Made by a program: the position numbers and the translations under genes
Notes under the pieces: generated by a model
What the model was told of the DNA's origin: nothing
What the model saw: only the letters and a program-made list of their open reading frames with translations
Database searches by the model: none
Shown here: positions 1 to 11,934 of the stretch, piece after piece
Numbering within the stretch: the stretch's first letter is position 1
Layout: every line of letters begins with the position of its first letter
NCBI GenBank assembly: GCA_029721515.1
Contig: CM056562.1
Coordinates: forward strand, 19,413,335 to 19,477,334
From: Synanceia verrucosa
Lineage: Eukaryota; Chordata; Actinopteri; Perciformes; Synanceiidae
Reading direction: 5' to 3'
Length of the DNA: 64,000 nucleotides

Positions 1-443
1 GCTGTAGAAAATACTGATTGACATTATTTTTACAATTTTCTTTTACAGTCAGAGAAACTTATTGATTAAATAAAGGAAATCATCGGCAGAGTAGTTGACA
101 GTGACAATAAAAAAAAAAGTCTCAACCCTCAGATCAAATGAAATTGTTGTCCATTAGTTCATTTTTAAAGTATTTTATTGTGTAAAATGCTAAATATTTA
201 CTGTTTACTGCTTTTTCCCCTCTAGTTCAAATCACTGTGTATAATACAGATGTGACTGGGGGCGTTTACACTTCTGACTTTATAGTTTTGACTCAAAAAT
301 AGACTCATTGACTCATAAAATGAATTGATAATGAAACCTAATCATTAGTTGCAGCTCCAGACTATTTAGAAAATGGATCAGTGGAGGTTTTATCGGTATT
401 TTAAGAGCTAACCGACGTGTTTTCTGCTTCCTGCTGCTGTCAG
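1..443 (+). other. xpo1: intron of xpo1 (partial)
   Basis: AT-rich sequence upstream of the terminal xpo1 exon. It ends in a pyrimidine-rich tract and a CAG acceptor at 441-443. I see no other exon in it; the preceding xpo1 exons lie outside the window. Confidence 0.75.
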
Positions 444-590
444 GAGTTTGCAGGCGAGGACACCTCAGACCTGTTCCTGGAGGAGAGGGAGGCGTCGCTT
501 CGCCAGGCCCAGGAAGAGAAACACAAGATCCAGATGTCGGTCCCGGGCATCCTCAACCCTCACGAGATCCCTGAAGAGATGTGTGACTGA
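444..590 (+). CDS. xpo1: exportin-1 (CRM1), terminal coding exon
   Basis: This 49-codon exon (48 residues plus TGA at 588-590) follows a clear CAG acceptor and opens in phase 0. It reads EFAGEDTSDLFLEERE at its start and ends NPHEIPEEMCD, the near-invariant C-terminus of vertebrate XPO1. XPO1 is the Ran-GTP-dependent receptor that carries leucine-rich NES cargoes and some RNPs through nuclear pores. The acidic C-terminal tail encoded here is known to modulate cargo affinity by acting as an autoinhibitory element in the HEAT-repeat ring. Only this last exon is in the window, so the paralogue (xpo1a or xpo1b) cannot be told. The gene converges on sanbr. The short overlapping reading frames here are shadows. 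Confidence 0.95.
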   Translation, partial: EFAGEDTSDLFLEEREASLRQAQEEKHKIQMSVPGILNPHEIPEEMCD

Positions 591-1670
591 GCGCCAGCTC
601 CAACAAACTGTACAGTACTCTAAACAAACAAACAAACAAACAAACAAACCCTAACCGCAGCAAACACAACAAAACCCAAGAGAGGCACTTAGTGGTGGGG
701 GGGTCGCTCACCCTCTGCAGAGCTGGCCGTCCCATTGGATGTTTGTTGACCAAAACAATGCCAACAAAATGTACATGATTACCGCGTCGCCCTGTGGCCC
801 TTTTTACATAATCTGCGTTTTCTATGGAGACTTTTTGTGTAATATCTTTCCACAACTGTTCATCTAAACTCATGTTTTGTTGGTCGCTGGCCCATCCCAT
901 GACCTGCATGATGAGCTTGTAACGATTAGACGACTTAACCGCCTTGTTTCTGCCCCCCCCCCCATGTATTTGTTTATATATAAATATATTATATACACAG
1001 TCTGAGCAGGGTTTTGTGTCAAGTCGGCATAGAGGCTTCTAGACCTGTGGTGTGACGACAGGAAGTGGTCGTTTTAGTGGCACCGCTTGTTTGGTGGCAG
1101 AATGTGAATCTAACGGATAATGAATGAAGGCTGAGATGCTGCTTCATGTGTCGGCATCTGTTGCTCATGAGTTACGCTTCACCTAAAAAAAAAAATTTAA
1201 AAAAAAAAAAAAAATTTTAGGGAAAGCAAAACCGAATATGTGCATATCATCCCAATTGTATAGCATCTTTAATACCATGGGAACATTTTTTTTTTCCTTT
1301 TTATTCTATTGTTTCTTTTTGTTGTGGGTGTGTGCGCGTGTGTGCTGTCGCCTAGTCGACATCAGCGTTTTGTTTTCCTCTAAGAGGATTGTTGCTCATT
1401 AATGGGATGTTTTAAGGAAGTGGCGGAGGTATTTATGGGTTCTTGGTTGGTTGCATCTTTATAACAACTCCTGTTTAACTCAGATGGCTTTTGAGATTTT
1501 GAATTGTACTAATTTAGATTGTTTACCGTGCAGTAGTGCTTCAAGACACTACCTTTAGAGCAAAATGAAAAATAAAACTGGGTTTACATTTAATTTTGTA
1601 TTTTTGCATTTTTCAGTTGTATCTGTTTGAGTTCTGTCCAAATAAACAAAAGGCTTTTTGTCCAGAGAGC
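591..1670 (+). other. xpo1: xpo1 3' UTR
   Basis: AT-rich sequence after the xpo1 stop, with a CAAA repeat near 622-648, a C-run near 952-963 and interrupted A-runs around 1188-1216. Candidate poly(A) signals AATAAA lie at 1571-1576 and 1641-1646; the second is followed by a GT/T-rich stretch, so the mRNA probably ends near 1665. The end is inferred from signals only. Confidence 0.6.
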
Positions 1671-1989
1671 AAATGAGTTGCCAATGAGTTTAATTAGGAA
1701 AAGAATGTACAAGCACCCGATCTCTAATGGCAGATTTCCCTTCTCAAGGTGTTACATTTGTTGTGAACTTTTTGAACTGATTAAAGTTGAGGATTTTATA
1801 ATCCTGCCTTCGCTTACATTTCTTCATTCCTCATAACAGACGTCTATTTTTACAGCATGTAATTTCAAAAACGTCCTGCTTACTGATACGTCATGTGGAT
1901 GTTTGAGCTTCACTGTGAAGGAGGAGAATTTAACTTGAAGATTTAACTTAAAGGGACAGTTAAGTGATAGTGGGGTTGGAGGTGCTCAT

Positions 1990-2260
1990 CCAACCAGACT
2001 CCATGGAAAAACAACAGTATTTTAGACTGCAGAACATCAGAGCTGCTGATCCACTGCTGCTTCCACCAGGTCATTTGTTTATGTTATTATGTGACTTTGG
2101 TTGGTTCAGATTCCCCAAAGTTACACCACAACACAATCAAACTAACTGCTCCAGGCAGCGGTGGATCAGTAACTTTGGGGTTCTGCAGGGGAGAATTACA
2201 GTTTTTTTCAGTGGAGTCTGGTGGTTTTGGGGGGGTGCTCATAGGTGGAAACAAGGGGTT
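1990..2260. repeat. fold-back (inverted-arm) repeat
   Basis: Two pairs of arms face each other. ACCAGACTCCA near 1995 pairs with TGGAGTCTGGT near 2213, and CTGATCCACTGCTGC near 2047 pairs with GCAGCGGTGGATCAG near 2156. The arrangement suggests an imperfect long hairpin, as in a MITE. It lies between the convergent 3' ends of xpo1 and sanbr. The short open frames over it are not gene-like. Confidence 0.6.
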
Positions 2261-2299
2261 CAGTTTCCACTTACAAAGAGGTGAAAATATTCTTAAAAC

Positions 2300-3570
2300 A
2301 GCTTTTTCTTCAAACACTTAAACTGATGTTGATTTATTTAGGTGTCTAGCTGGTGTCAGCTCCTCCTAACTGTCATCTAATCCTAATACTATGGATACTC
2401 CAAAATACCCAAACCATCATTTTAAAGTCTTTAAACCTGCAGTCTGAAAAGGTTGGACCTTATGAACGAATAACATGATGGCAGGGTTCCTGATGAGGCA
2501 TTATTGACCTGAGATATCAAAACTAACATTGCTCTTCATATTTTAGGCATTTATGCACACTGATGGAGTGAAAACTTACAGTTTACTTCAGACATCAGTA
2601 AAAATGACTGGATCCAGACTCTCACCTGAGCTCAAACCCACTTCTCTCTACACATAAATCCTAAAAAGAGTCAATGATAGACGTCTCCTGTCACACGGGC
2701 AGCGTTCCTGTGGCGTCAGGCCACTTCCGCTCAGACATCTTTGGCCAAGGTTGATGCTGTGAAAACAGACCCTGCCACTAATCCCTGTTAACATGCTGGT
2801 ATTACATTAAAGGTTATGATGACGCGCTGCCACTGAAAAGCTGAGGCACTCGTCTGATGCAACCTGTCAGCGCTGGTGAGGACGTCTTAACGTAGAATAG
2901 GAGTCATCTTCTGGGTCCTTCTGTTTTTATGCTGAAACCTGGACACTTGTTGGTGATGCAGTTTTATTCCTGCATGGTTCTGCAAAGTCAGCATGTCATC
3001 CTTCTGAAAATGACTAGTTCATATATTTGATACTTTAATATCTGACCCTCTCTCTGGGACCATAATTCAGTCCAGCTGTAACTGGAGCCCTTCTCCCTCC
3101 CATCCTGACCCAGATCCAGAGATCCTCAGCCATTCTCGGCATCTGAGGTCGAACAGCTGGGGAACCCCACCACCTCCCAGCTCCCCCCAGCTCTATGCCT
3201 CCTTATACCCTGCTCTGGGGCTGCACTGTGGGCAGGCAGCGTTATTAATACCCCTGTGAGTGAGTCAGGAAGAGCCAGGTTAGCACACCCACTGATCTGT
3301 GGTTGTTGACCCCGCTGCTCAGCATTTTAAAACTATTTCTACTCCCAAGAACTCACTTTATTTTCATCTTCTGGGGCAGAAAAACCTGTGAAAGAAGTAA
3401 AATCAGTTTCAAATTCTTCTATATCATCTGGCAGTATTTCAGAGCAGAGGTGGACTGACAAGTTGTGGTCAAACTGGGGCAAAGTTGATCTCTGAGAGTC
3501 CAGGAACTCCCCTCTGAGGTGACACACTGCCACCCAGTGGACTGTAACTGTCAAATAAGAGTCTGGAGTT
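2300..3570. other. intergenic, xpo1 to sanbr 3' ends
   Basis: No gene, RNA or clear repeat was recognised here. The stretch separates the convergent 3' ends of xpo1 (plus) and sanbr (minus). A C-rich patch lies near 3090-3200. Confidence 0.5.
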
Positions 3571-3574
3571 CAGC

Positions 3575-4082
3575 ACAGTTCATCTTTTATTAGTCCCAGT
3601 GATGTACAGTGCAGCCTTGTCCCAGTACAGACAGCAGCGCCTCGATCTATAATGCTAGCAGAACTGTGGGAACAAATAACTGTAGCATCAGAAGACGACG
3701 AATGCTAATTAACTAAAACAAGCGGTGTTGAAGCATTGCCTCTTTTCACTGAAGGTTTGTTTTAGTCCCCTACATGTGGACTTTACTGGATCTGAAGCGT
3801 TCAGATCTTCAGGTAGGATGATAAATAAACTCTCATGTTGTCCTGTGTAGAAACCCTAAAGACACAGAGAGGTGGATCAGTCCACAGAGCTGGATCTTGT
3901 CTTCCAAGGACTGACCTGAGTTAAGCACAGAGGGGGAGGGAACAGGACTAACAAGGGGTGAGTCCACAGCTGGGTTATTATAAGTGGTGGCCGCCTCGCA
4001 GAGGGAGCTCGCCTCTTCCTCTTCCTCACTCTTCATGCTCGTCTCTTAGACAGCTTGCTGGCCCTCCTTTTCATCAAGTCCT
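3575..4082 (-). other. sanbr: sanbr 3' UTR with poly(A) signal
   Basis: Minus-strand sequence downstream of the sanbr stop. An AATAAA on the minus strand (TTTATT at 3586-3591) is the most distal good poly(A) signal before intergenic sequence. If the +1 frame of the last exon is the real one, the coding region would extend to 4033 and shorten this UTR. Confidence 0.5.
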
Positions 4083-7000
4083 TTATGTTGTCCGGATCTG
4101 AGCGTAGCGGATTTTAGTCCTGCAGAGAAAAGAAAGGAGAATAAGTGAACAGGACAAGATGAGGTGTTGATATGTGTGTCTTTACAAAGAGTACCTGGGT
4201 GTCTTCTCTGAACTCTGTCTGGTTTGGGATGAACTCTTAAATTGCGCTTCCAGTTTAGAGTAGATTCCTCCTACAGGCTGCAGCGACAACAAGCACACAG
4301 ACAGCGAGCAGAGGGGAGACAGCAGCAATACATTTAGTGTACAGACTGGTCAGACATGACATTATGACCACTGACAGGTGAGGAGATTTAGTCCTCAGAG
4401 TTGATGTTAGAAGCAGGAAAATGTGCAGTTTGTTAATGCAGGTTCTGACAGAAAGGTGTCCGACATCACAGCACTCAAAAACAAGAGAGGACCACCACAA
4501 TACGAGGCAGGTGGTCATAATGTTTTGCCTGTGTATTCTGTGTATTTAAACAGACGCTTGCCTCTTTAGTGTCCTTCATTTTGCTCTGTTCCTGGTCTCC
4601 AAACCTCATCTTAGTCAGGTAGCCGATGATCTCCACCATGCGACGCTGGTCTGATTAAAAATGACGAACAGAGAATAAAAACAAGTTGTTAACTTGGTGA
4701 AAACAAGTTAAAATTTGCACATGATGCCTAAAAACATAAAAGTATTCATAAAGTTCAGTCCTTCACCTTCTTCCCTCTGAGCGTCCTGGTTGTAGCGCAT
4801 GGAGCGAGAACTGTCCCACTTACTTTTCTGGACGCTCACTCTAGAAAAAACACACAGCAGGGACTTTTTAAAACAGGCTGAGGTGAAAGTTACATTTTAA
4901 ATGAGGCTGCAGGATGTTTTGAATGATCTTCTGTTTGCAGATGAACTCACATGAAAGGCGTGTTGTCTCTGGACTGTGACTGAGGAGAGAAAAAACACTA
5001 AGTAAAATATAATCTTTAAGTTCTATATTCTCATAAATACAACATTTTTGTATATGCAGTATAATTATATATAAAACTTTAGAAGCTGTGTTTTGTTTTG
5101 CGGCTCCTTAATAATGTTATTTAGTGGAAGAGGAGGCAACTTTTTAAATCTGCAGACCCCTGAGTTAAACCATAATAAGCTACAATCAGTAATAAGAAAT
5201 CCAGATATTTCCCTTTCTTTCAGTGTGAACAGGTACAAGTTCACTCTGAAAATGATTAGTGAACAAAAAAATCAGTTTACAAAAGAGGTGAGCAGCCTGA
5301 GATGTCCCGTTGACTTATGACCGTTTCCTCAAACCTGCCGACAAAACATTTATCTTTTTTTTTATTAATCTCACTGGATTCCTTTTTGCTTCACTTAAGA
5401 AATTGGTCCATTTTTCTTGGAAAACCTTGCTTGACTGTGTTGTGCCACACACACTTGGTCGTAATCGTTTTGGAAAATTGGAAGTAAAGACATCCAATCA
5501 TCTGGTGGGCCGGATTGGACCCTTTGGCGGCCGGTTCTGGCCCTCAGGCCGTATATTTGACACCCTCACCATATATGCAGTAATAAAAAAGCCACTACAT
5601 CACTATATGAAAAGTGAGATTTCTGTATTTATATTACAGACATTTCCATCTGTAAATAATAATAAAAATAATACACCCTGCTACATGTTTTGCTATGTAA
5701 AACAACAACAACAACAACAAGTCTTTAACTGAATATTAAGTCACTGACTCACTTTCTCTGCTTTGTCTTTATGCTGGAAGTTTGGAGAGGACATTTGTTT
5801 TTTCAGAGGTCTGTGGGCTTTCTTGGCCTTCTTAGCAGCTGCAGAACAAATAAACAAAACAAAAAAAAGCATAAAATAAACCTACTCAGACGCCACCTGC
5901 TGGCCAAAGAGAGCAGCTGTTTACAGGGGAAACATGATAAAAATAGATACTGTGAAGTGCTAAAATTAAAGTGTCCTCATTTTACTTTTATCAGCTGAAT
6001 GGCTTCAGTGAATCATAGTCGAGGTGAAAGGACCTGAAATTCATCTTCAGTCAAGACAAATAAAGATCCATCATCATCTCTGAGGTGATCATAAAAAAAA
6101 AAAAAAACACCTGAAGGCTGAGTGATGCATGTTGTGATTTTCACCTCTCAGTAGGAAAGGATATTTATTGTATTATTATGGAAAAAAAACAATAAAAAAT
6201 CAACTAATGACAACTCACCATGATGAAATATTGTGTTTATACACATGAACCATTTAAACTGCCATTACAGACACAGCTGTTAGGATAGTAAAGGTGAGAA
6301 AACGGCATTTTAACAGCATGAATATATGTCGTCTTTCTAATACTTTAAAGTCACACTCAGAATATGTATGGTTTGAAATGAATAATGATGTAGTGTAATA
6401 AGTGAAAACGATCGGGCTATGATCTGTCACCTTGTTTCTTGGACAGCTCCTCTTCATCTCCCACTTCATCCTCAGTGACCTCTGACCCCGTGGTGTACTC
6501 CTCATCCTCCGACAGGAGCGACTGCTGCCTCTGGACAAAGGTCAGTAGGTCACACTTTTACTAATCTCACAAACGTTCTCAGTGAAGACAGCCGGCTAAG
6601 CGGATAATATAAAGAATATGTAGCAGCTGCACTGAAGGAAATGAGGGAACTGTTCCTACCAGCTGCAGACTCCAGTTTTTCAGAAGGGAAAACTGGTTAA
6701 AAAAAGAAAAAAAAGTAGCTGAAGTCAGAAGCATAAAAGCGACACGCTGGCAGAAGAAAAGCACCAGATAAAGAGCGACACTCACGGTGCTGCCGTCTCC
6801 TCTCAGGGGTCCAAGCAGTGTCGGCTCCAGGAGGACATCACAGTCCTGAACCTTTTCTGAGCTGGATGGACTCTCCTCCGCACTAACACACATAAAACAC
6901 ATTGTTTATCAGAGCCTTTCATCATAAGTATCCCTGTAAAACGTCACAAACACGTCCTCGTTCTCACCGATCTGCAGGCGCCGTGTTGGACAAACACACG

Positions 7001-10000
7001 GCGTCTCTGTGCAGCAGCAGGTCGTTCAGGACTCTGGTCTGGACTGAGGTCGCCTCGTCACAGTTCTCCTCATCCGGGACGCTCACGATGTGGTCTCGCA
7101 TCTTGCAGCCCTGATCAAATTTGATCACATTTATTCCTGAAGCATGTAAACATATCTCAACTGCCAAGGAAATATCTGTAGTAGAAAATCTAGCTTTCAG
7201 TTATATTCTCTAGTAAATACGACCACACTGAGTCACAGCGATATCACTATGAAGACATGCATGAGACCACAATATAGTTTACACTGTCATAGAGCTGTAA
7301 GAACAATTGATTAGCAATATCAATTTAATTAATATAATTAAATTAATTGCCAACTATTTTGATAATCTAAGTGAAAATTCTTAAAAGTGAATATTTTCTG
7401 CTTTCTCTCCTCCTCTGTGACAGTAAACTGAGTATCTTTGAGTTGTGGATAAAATGAGACATTTGAGGATGCCATGTTGGACTTTTGGGAAACACTGAGC
7501 CATATCTTTAACAATATTCTGATCAATTGACAATAAAAATAATGGTTAGTTGCAGCAGGTGGTGTAGTGGTTAGCACTGTTGCTTCACAGAAAGAAGGTA
7601 CCGGGTTCGAATCCCGGCCCGGGGCCTTTCTGTGTGGAGTTTGCATGTTCTCCTCGTATCTGCATGGGTTCTTTCCGGGTACACCGGCTTCCTCCCACCA
7701 TCCAAAAACATGGATTAGGTTAATTGGCTAATTTAAATTGTCTGTAGGTGTGAATGTGAGTGTGTGTGGTTGTCTGTCTCTATGTGTCCTGCGATGAACT
7801 GGAGACTTGTCCATGGTGTACCCTGCCTTTCACCCTAAGACAGCTGGGATAGGCTCCAGCCCCCCACGACCCTATAAGGATAAGCAGTAGAAAATGGATG
7901 GATGGATGGGTTAGTTGCAGCCCTTCTCTGTCGGTGTCTTTATGCAGCAGCTCCTGTCTTCCTCATATCTGTGAGCTGCATTTATGATTTATGCTGCTAA
8001 AGAGAAAACTAAAACAGGCGTGGGTTGATGTCTGTAAATATGAATAAGAGTTTTAATGTAGGTTTTAATGAACACTAGTGTGTGTCTGTGTGTGTGTCTA
8101 TATAATGTATGTAGAGTATGTGTGTCCATACCTTGGGCATACCAGAGGGGTCAAAGCGGAGGACCCTCTGGTTGCAGCAGGGGTAGATTCCTGCACCATG
8201 CCAGCCTTTCTCAGTACCCATACCAGGGTACAGCACGCTGTCTGAGTGGTACTTACAGTGGGTCAGCTCGGCACAAACAAACACCTGCACACACAGAAAC
8301 TCTTAAGATGGGGCAAATATACTAAGGTCACTGGTTTATAATATACTATATATACTATACATACTATGACCATCCCTCTTTTGATGCCTTACAGCCCTGA
8401 CCTCTGACCTCTGAAGGTGTGCTGTAGTATCTGACTCCTTTCCATCATCACCTGCATCAATGATCCTTGTCCTCTCATGACCCTGTCTCTGGTTCTCCAC
8501 TGGTCCTTCCTTGAACCACTTTTGATAGATCCTGACCACTACAGACCAGGAACACCCCACCAGAGCTGCAAGTCTGGAGATGTTCTGATTCAGTCCTCTA
8601 GAAAATCACTGTTTGGTTCTTGTTGTCAAACAACTCTGAGGACTAAATGTTTATTTGCTGCCTTATATATCGCAGGAGTTTTATTCACTTTACCTGTCAG
8701 TGGTCATAACATCACGCCTGCTCAGTGTGTACTGTATATTTGACCTTACGGGTGTAACACAAACACACACCTGTTGGCATCTAGAGCAGGTGAGGTAGTT
8801 GATGGTACCCCAGATTCTCCAGTAGACCAGGACCCAGGAATTGAGCTCCTCATATAGACCACTGATGTATTCATGGACATCCCAGCTCTTCTGTCTGCAC
8901 ACATAGATACAGGCTGTGACCAACAGTTCACCCTTAAAAGGTTAATGGGCTGTATTTCTGTTCATGTATCGTTGCTGACAGCTGAACAAATACAGGAGCT
9001 ACGAGGACATGACTCTTGTGTTCAGGCTGTAATACCTGTTGTGTGTATAGATGATCTCTCCTCGAGCATCAACGTTGATTTTCCCTGGAACACAGGAGAT
9101 CTTCCTCTCTGTGTCTTTGGTCAGCAGCTTAAGGCAAAGACCACACCTGGGATTAAACACACTGATAGTTAATATCTGACGTTAATGAGATTAAGGCTGT
9201 GTAAGAGACGAGGCTGCTGCTGCTCACCTGTAAAGAGTCGAGGCGCTTCCTGGTGAATCTCTGCTCTGGTAGCCGGGATCGAAGAGACGCTCAATTTTCT
9301 TCTGAAACAGTTTGCTTTGATGAGGAAAAAATAAAACAAAAAGTAAAAATTTCTAGCTGCTTTTTGCAACTTTATATTGTCCCAAATACAATCATCTACA
9401 GAGCTTTACAAATGTGTTATTCCACCAGCCAGTATAAGACGTTTGACACCACTGCCCTAATTTAAAAGTATTACTGTTTACCAAAATATTTTTCTATAAT
9501 GGATTAATCCACCAGTATGTGCAAGCTCTTTAATCAAAATGATATCTCTAATGCTAAAACATAATTATTGTTGTTATTCATGAATCTACTGTTTCACCTA
9601 AAAGCTGAAAAAAATCTAGACTAGACTAGAACATTATTATTATTATTATTATTTGATTGAAATGTTAAATTCCAGTTATTTCCTGACATTTCTGACCAGA
9701 AAAATGTGTTTCACTGGTTTTATGTTCGGACTTCTCAGTGAATTCCAGTGTTCTGGCTCAAATTTGGGTCTAAAAAGGTGAATTCAGTTTAATTTGTGTG
9801 TAGTGAACTCAGTGAGAAAGAAAGAGTCTGAATTAAAGTTCTGAAATGATGCTGGAGGCTCTTTTATTAAACACTGTAGTTTGTGAAAATACAACCCAGT
9901 GACTGAAAGGATTCGTCTCATCATGTCACATCCTCTCTTCAGAGTCTTCTTACCTCTTGAACTTGTCCTTTTTGTCCCTGATGTCGTCGGCCTCGTTGTG

Positions 10001-11889
10001 GTTGAAGAGTTGGGCGATGCGCGTCGCCAAGTTGCTGTTGATGCAGTTCATGTTGCAGGGCGTAGCCACGATGGCACTCATGTGTTTGTGGCAGTACTGG
10101 ATGCACTCCTCCACCTGAACATGGACCAACACACACCGCTCTTATGAAACCTCTCACAGTGACAGTAAATTAAATTGTCAAAGATCCTACATAAATAATA
10201 ACAAAAAAAAGTTATCATTGCTATAATGTTAGATATCATTTACTATCTAAACATCCATGCAACATCCACCTAACAAAGCTCTATGTAAGGGCCTCTGGTT
10301 TTTCCTCCACGAGGATTATCAATTATCAGTGGTAGATTTTCATGGGATTATGTTGCTGCCAGACCACATTTCAATCCATTTTATTTTTGACATCTGAAAA
10401 ACAAAAGGCCCAAAGAAGCATGTCACCACACCAGGCGTCACACGTCACAACACTTACTAACGTATCCATCTTCAAGAACTCGGAGGAGATCAGGATTGAG
10501 ATCACATTGCTGGGCTCTGTAACCGACAAACACCACGTGACCAACCAAGCAAACTGACCAACAGCACAGAACACTCAGCCGGCGACCCACCAAACACACA
10601 CCACATTTAGTGACTGATAAATCGAGCGCCGTCTGCCTCACACATGTAAGAATGTGATATTTTTATTTATGGTTTTACAGCTTGTTTTACCGAGGCGGGG
10701 TTTGTCCTTGTTTCCCTCTCCGGCAGAGTTCCTCCTGACATAGTTCATGAGCCAGTCGAAGATCTGCACGTCACAGTGGACGGAGATGTCCACCTCCTCC
10801 CACCGCTGGGCGTCCACGGACAAGTACTCAGCAAAGTAACGCATCTCTTTAATTAGAAGATCTCTGGGACATGTGAAGTCCTGCTTCAGGTTCTTGGTCT
10901 CATCACACACATGGATGACCATGTTGAGACTGTAGGAAACAAACTGAAATTCAGTATTTGATAAAAAAAAAAAAAAAAAAAAATTCACATTCTCAAAGTT
11001 TTTTAAGTTCTCAGTACTTACTCTCGTGGCTTTGGAGGTTTGTTGTCCTCCTCTGCTGAGGCTTGTCTCTCTTTCTTCTCCACAGCACCGACCCTTCCTG
11101 TGGCCGTCAATTTGGAGCCTGCTGACACCACCAGAAAAACACGTTCAGTAAATATACTCTGAATACAGTTATCAGTGCACATCAACACCACAGCTACACA
11201 TTACAACAAAGTACTGTATTTTTTTAAAAAATAATAGCTTTCAGTAATCCAGTATTCTACTGACATTTCTATTAAATATTATTGAAAACTTCAGATGGGA
11301 TAAAACTAAAATGACTCCTCTAACAGCCGCACACTTCCTTGGTTCCTTGTTAAATTTAGGATCTTTTTTAATACTACACAGAATTTAATGTTTCATGATC
11401 ACACCGGTCAAATTATGACAGAATAATGGCATCTGACCTGTGACTTTGCTGCCGCTCTGGCTGCCTCCTGTCTCCAGCGCCTTCCCAGCGTCCAGCAGTG
11501 CAGTCAGGCAGTCTGAAGGGGAGGTGCTTCCTTCTGTCAGGGCGTTACATTGGTTGTCCACATGAGAAAACCCCCCCGAGCTCTTCAGCTCCTCAAATCG
11601 ACGGGCACACTGTGAGATCACATCAGTGCCATGGTATTATTTCTTATCAACACTAAACCATGACTGATGGATGGGGTCAGCGGTCAGATGGAGGGATGAA
11701 TGGATGGAAGCAGTCATAGCTGCCCAGCATTTCAGTTACCTCCTTGGGAGTAAATCCTGGAACCAGCTTGGCTACGTTGTCCCAGTTTATGGGCTGGGGC
11801 ACCCCCCATAAGGAGCCCAGCACCATGTCCAAAACCAGGATGTTGTTGTCGTAGGGGAAGTTGTTGTTGTCTGAGCAGAAGCGGCTCAT
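4083..11889 (-). CDS. sanbr: SANT and BTB domain regulator (KIAA1841), 19 coding exons
   Basis: Exons, 5' to 3' on the minus strand: 11889-11740, 11609-11438, 11118-11022, 10929-10691, 10516-10458, 10114-9954, 9314-9228, 9146-9036, 8894-8771, 8284-8132, 7110-6968, 6882-6786, 6530-6431, 5838-5753, 4979-4951, 4840-4767, 4650-4562, 4277-4195, 4119-4083. They join in frame to 2091 nt (696 residues; the human protein is about 718). The N-terminus has a SANT/Myb-like region (about 15-70, with NWDNVAKLVPGFTPKECARR). A BTB domain follows (about 141-245, with VIHVCDETKNLKQDF), then a Cys-rich middle (about 320-450) and a charged, Lys-rich C-terminus. In mammals the protein is a BTB homodimer that binds co-repressors and limits antibody class switching. 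The start is the first ATG after a CTTTTAG acceptor. Oddities: a GC donor after exon 17, a 29 nt microexon (exon 15), a NAGNAG acceptor at exon 3, and a doubtful last exon. Confidence 0.92.
4340..4544. mobile_element. Tc1/mariner-type MITE filling sanbr intron 17
   Basis: The ends are inverted: CATTATGACCAC near 4359-4370 and GTGGTCATAATG near 4511-4522, each reaching out to a TA dinucleotide (4340-4341 and 4543-4544), the target duplication expected of Tc1/mariner. The same terminal motif recurs at the ends of the remnants near 8.7 kb and 42.2 kb. The element takes up about 205 of the 284 nt of the intron. It has no coding capacity. Confidence 0.7.
5490..5580. repeat. possible hAT-like repeat remnant
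   Basis: A GC-rich patch (GTGGGCCGG, then CAGGCCGTATATTTGACACC) resembles the ends of common vertebrate hAT-derived repeats. It lies in the sanbr intron between exons 14 and 15. No partner end was located with confidence. Confidence 0.3.
7552..7912 (+). mobile_element. tRNA-derived SINE copy 1
   Basis: The head contains a tRNA-like A box (GTGTAGTGGTTAGCAC) and B box (GGGTTCGAATCCC). A long conserved body follows (AGTTTGCATGTTCTCC, then GATAGGCTCCAGCC), and the element ends in GGATGGATGG repeats. A second copy with the same order and orientation lies at 51787-52139. It sits in sanbr intron 10, antisense to the gene. The tRNA-like head belongs to the SINE and is not a tRNA gene. Confidence 0.85.
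8390..8731 (-). mobile_element. Tc1-like transposon remnant (transposase N-terminus)
   Basis: On the minus strand this reads a broken Tc1-type transposase helix-turn-helix region, with GCSWSVVVRIYQKWFKEGPV followed by a basic RQGHER segment. The plus-strand sequence aligns closely with 41140-42186. The right end has the GTGGTCATAA terminal motif and finishes about 40 bp from the donor of sanbr exon 9. It is internally deleted and not active. Confidence 0.8.
9395..9600. repeat. dispersed repeat, sanbr intron (pair with 11935-12070)
   Basis: The segment shares a diverged sequence with 11935-12070 (CACTGCCCTAA, then TAATGG-TTAATCCACCA and ACATAATTATTGTT in the same order). Both copies are in sanbr introns. 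The family is not recognised. Confidence 0.5.
9720..9870. repeat. dispersed repeat (pair with 49955-50105)
   Basis: It shares TGGGTCTAAAAAGGTGAATT, GAGAAAGAAAGAGTCTGA and GAAATGATGCTGGAGGCTCT with 49955-50105, in the same order and orientation. The family is unknown. It lies in a sanbr intron. Confidence 0.65.
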
Positions 11890-11934
11890 TTCTAAAAGAG
11901 ACAAGAAGTCAATGCCCACATCTACTTGATCATC

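Noticed and set aside
7560..7625. tRNA gene candidate from A and B boxes
   Set aside because: It continues into a long SINE body with a GGAT tail and recurs at 51.8 kb; no good cloverleaf 3' half.
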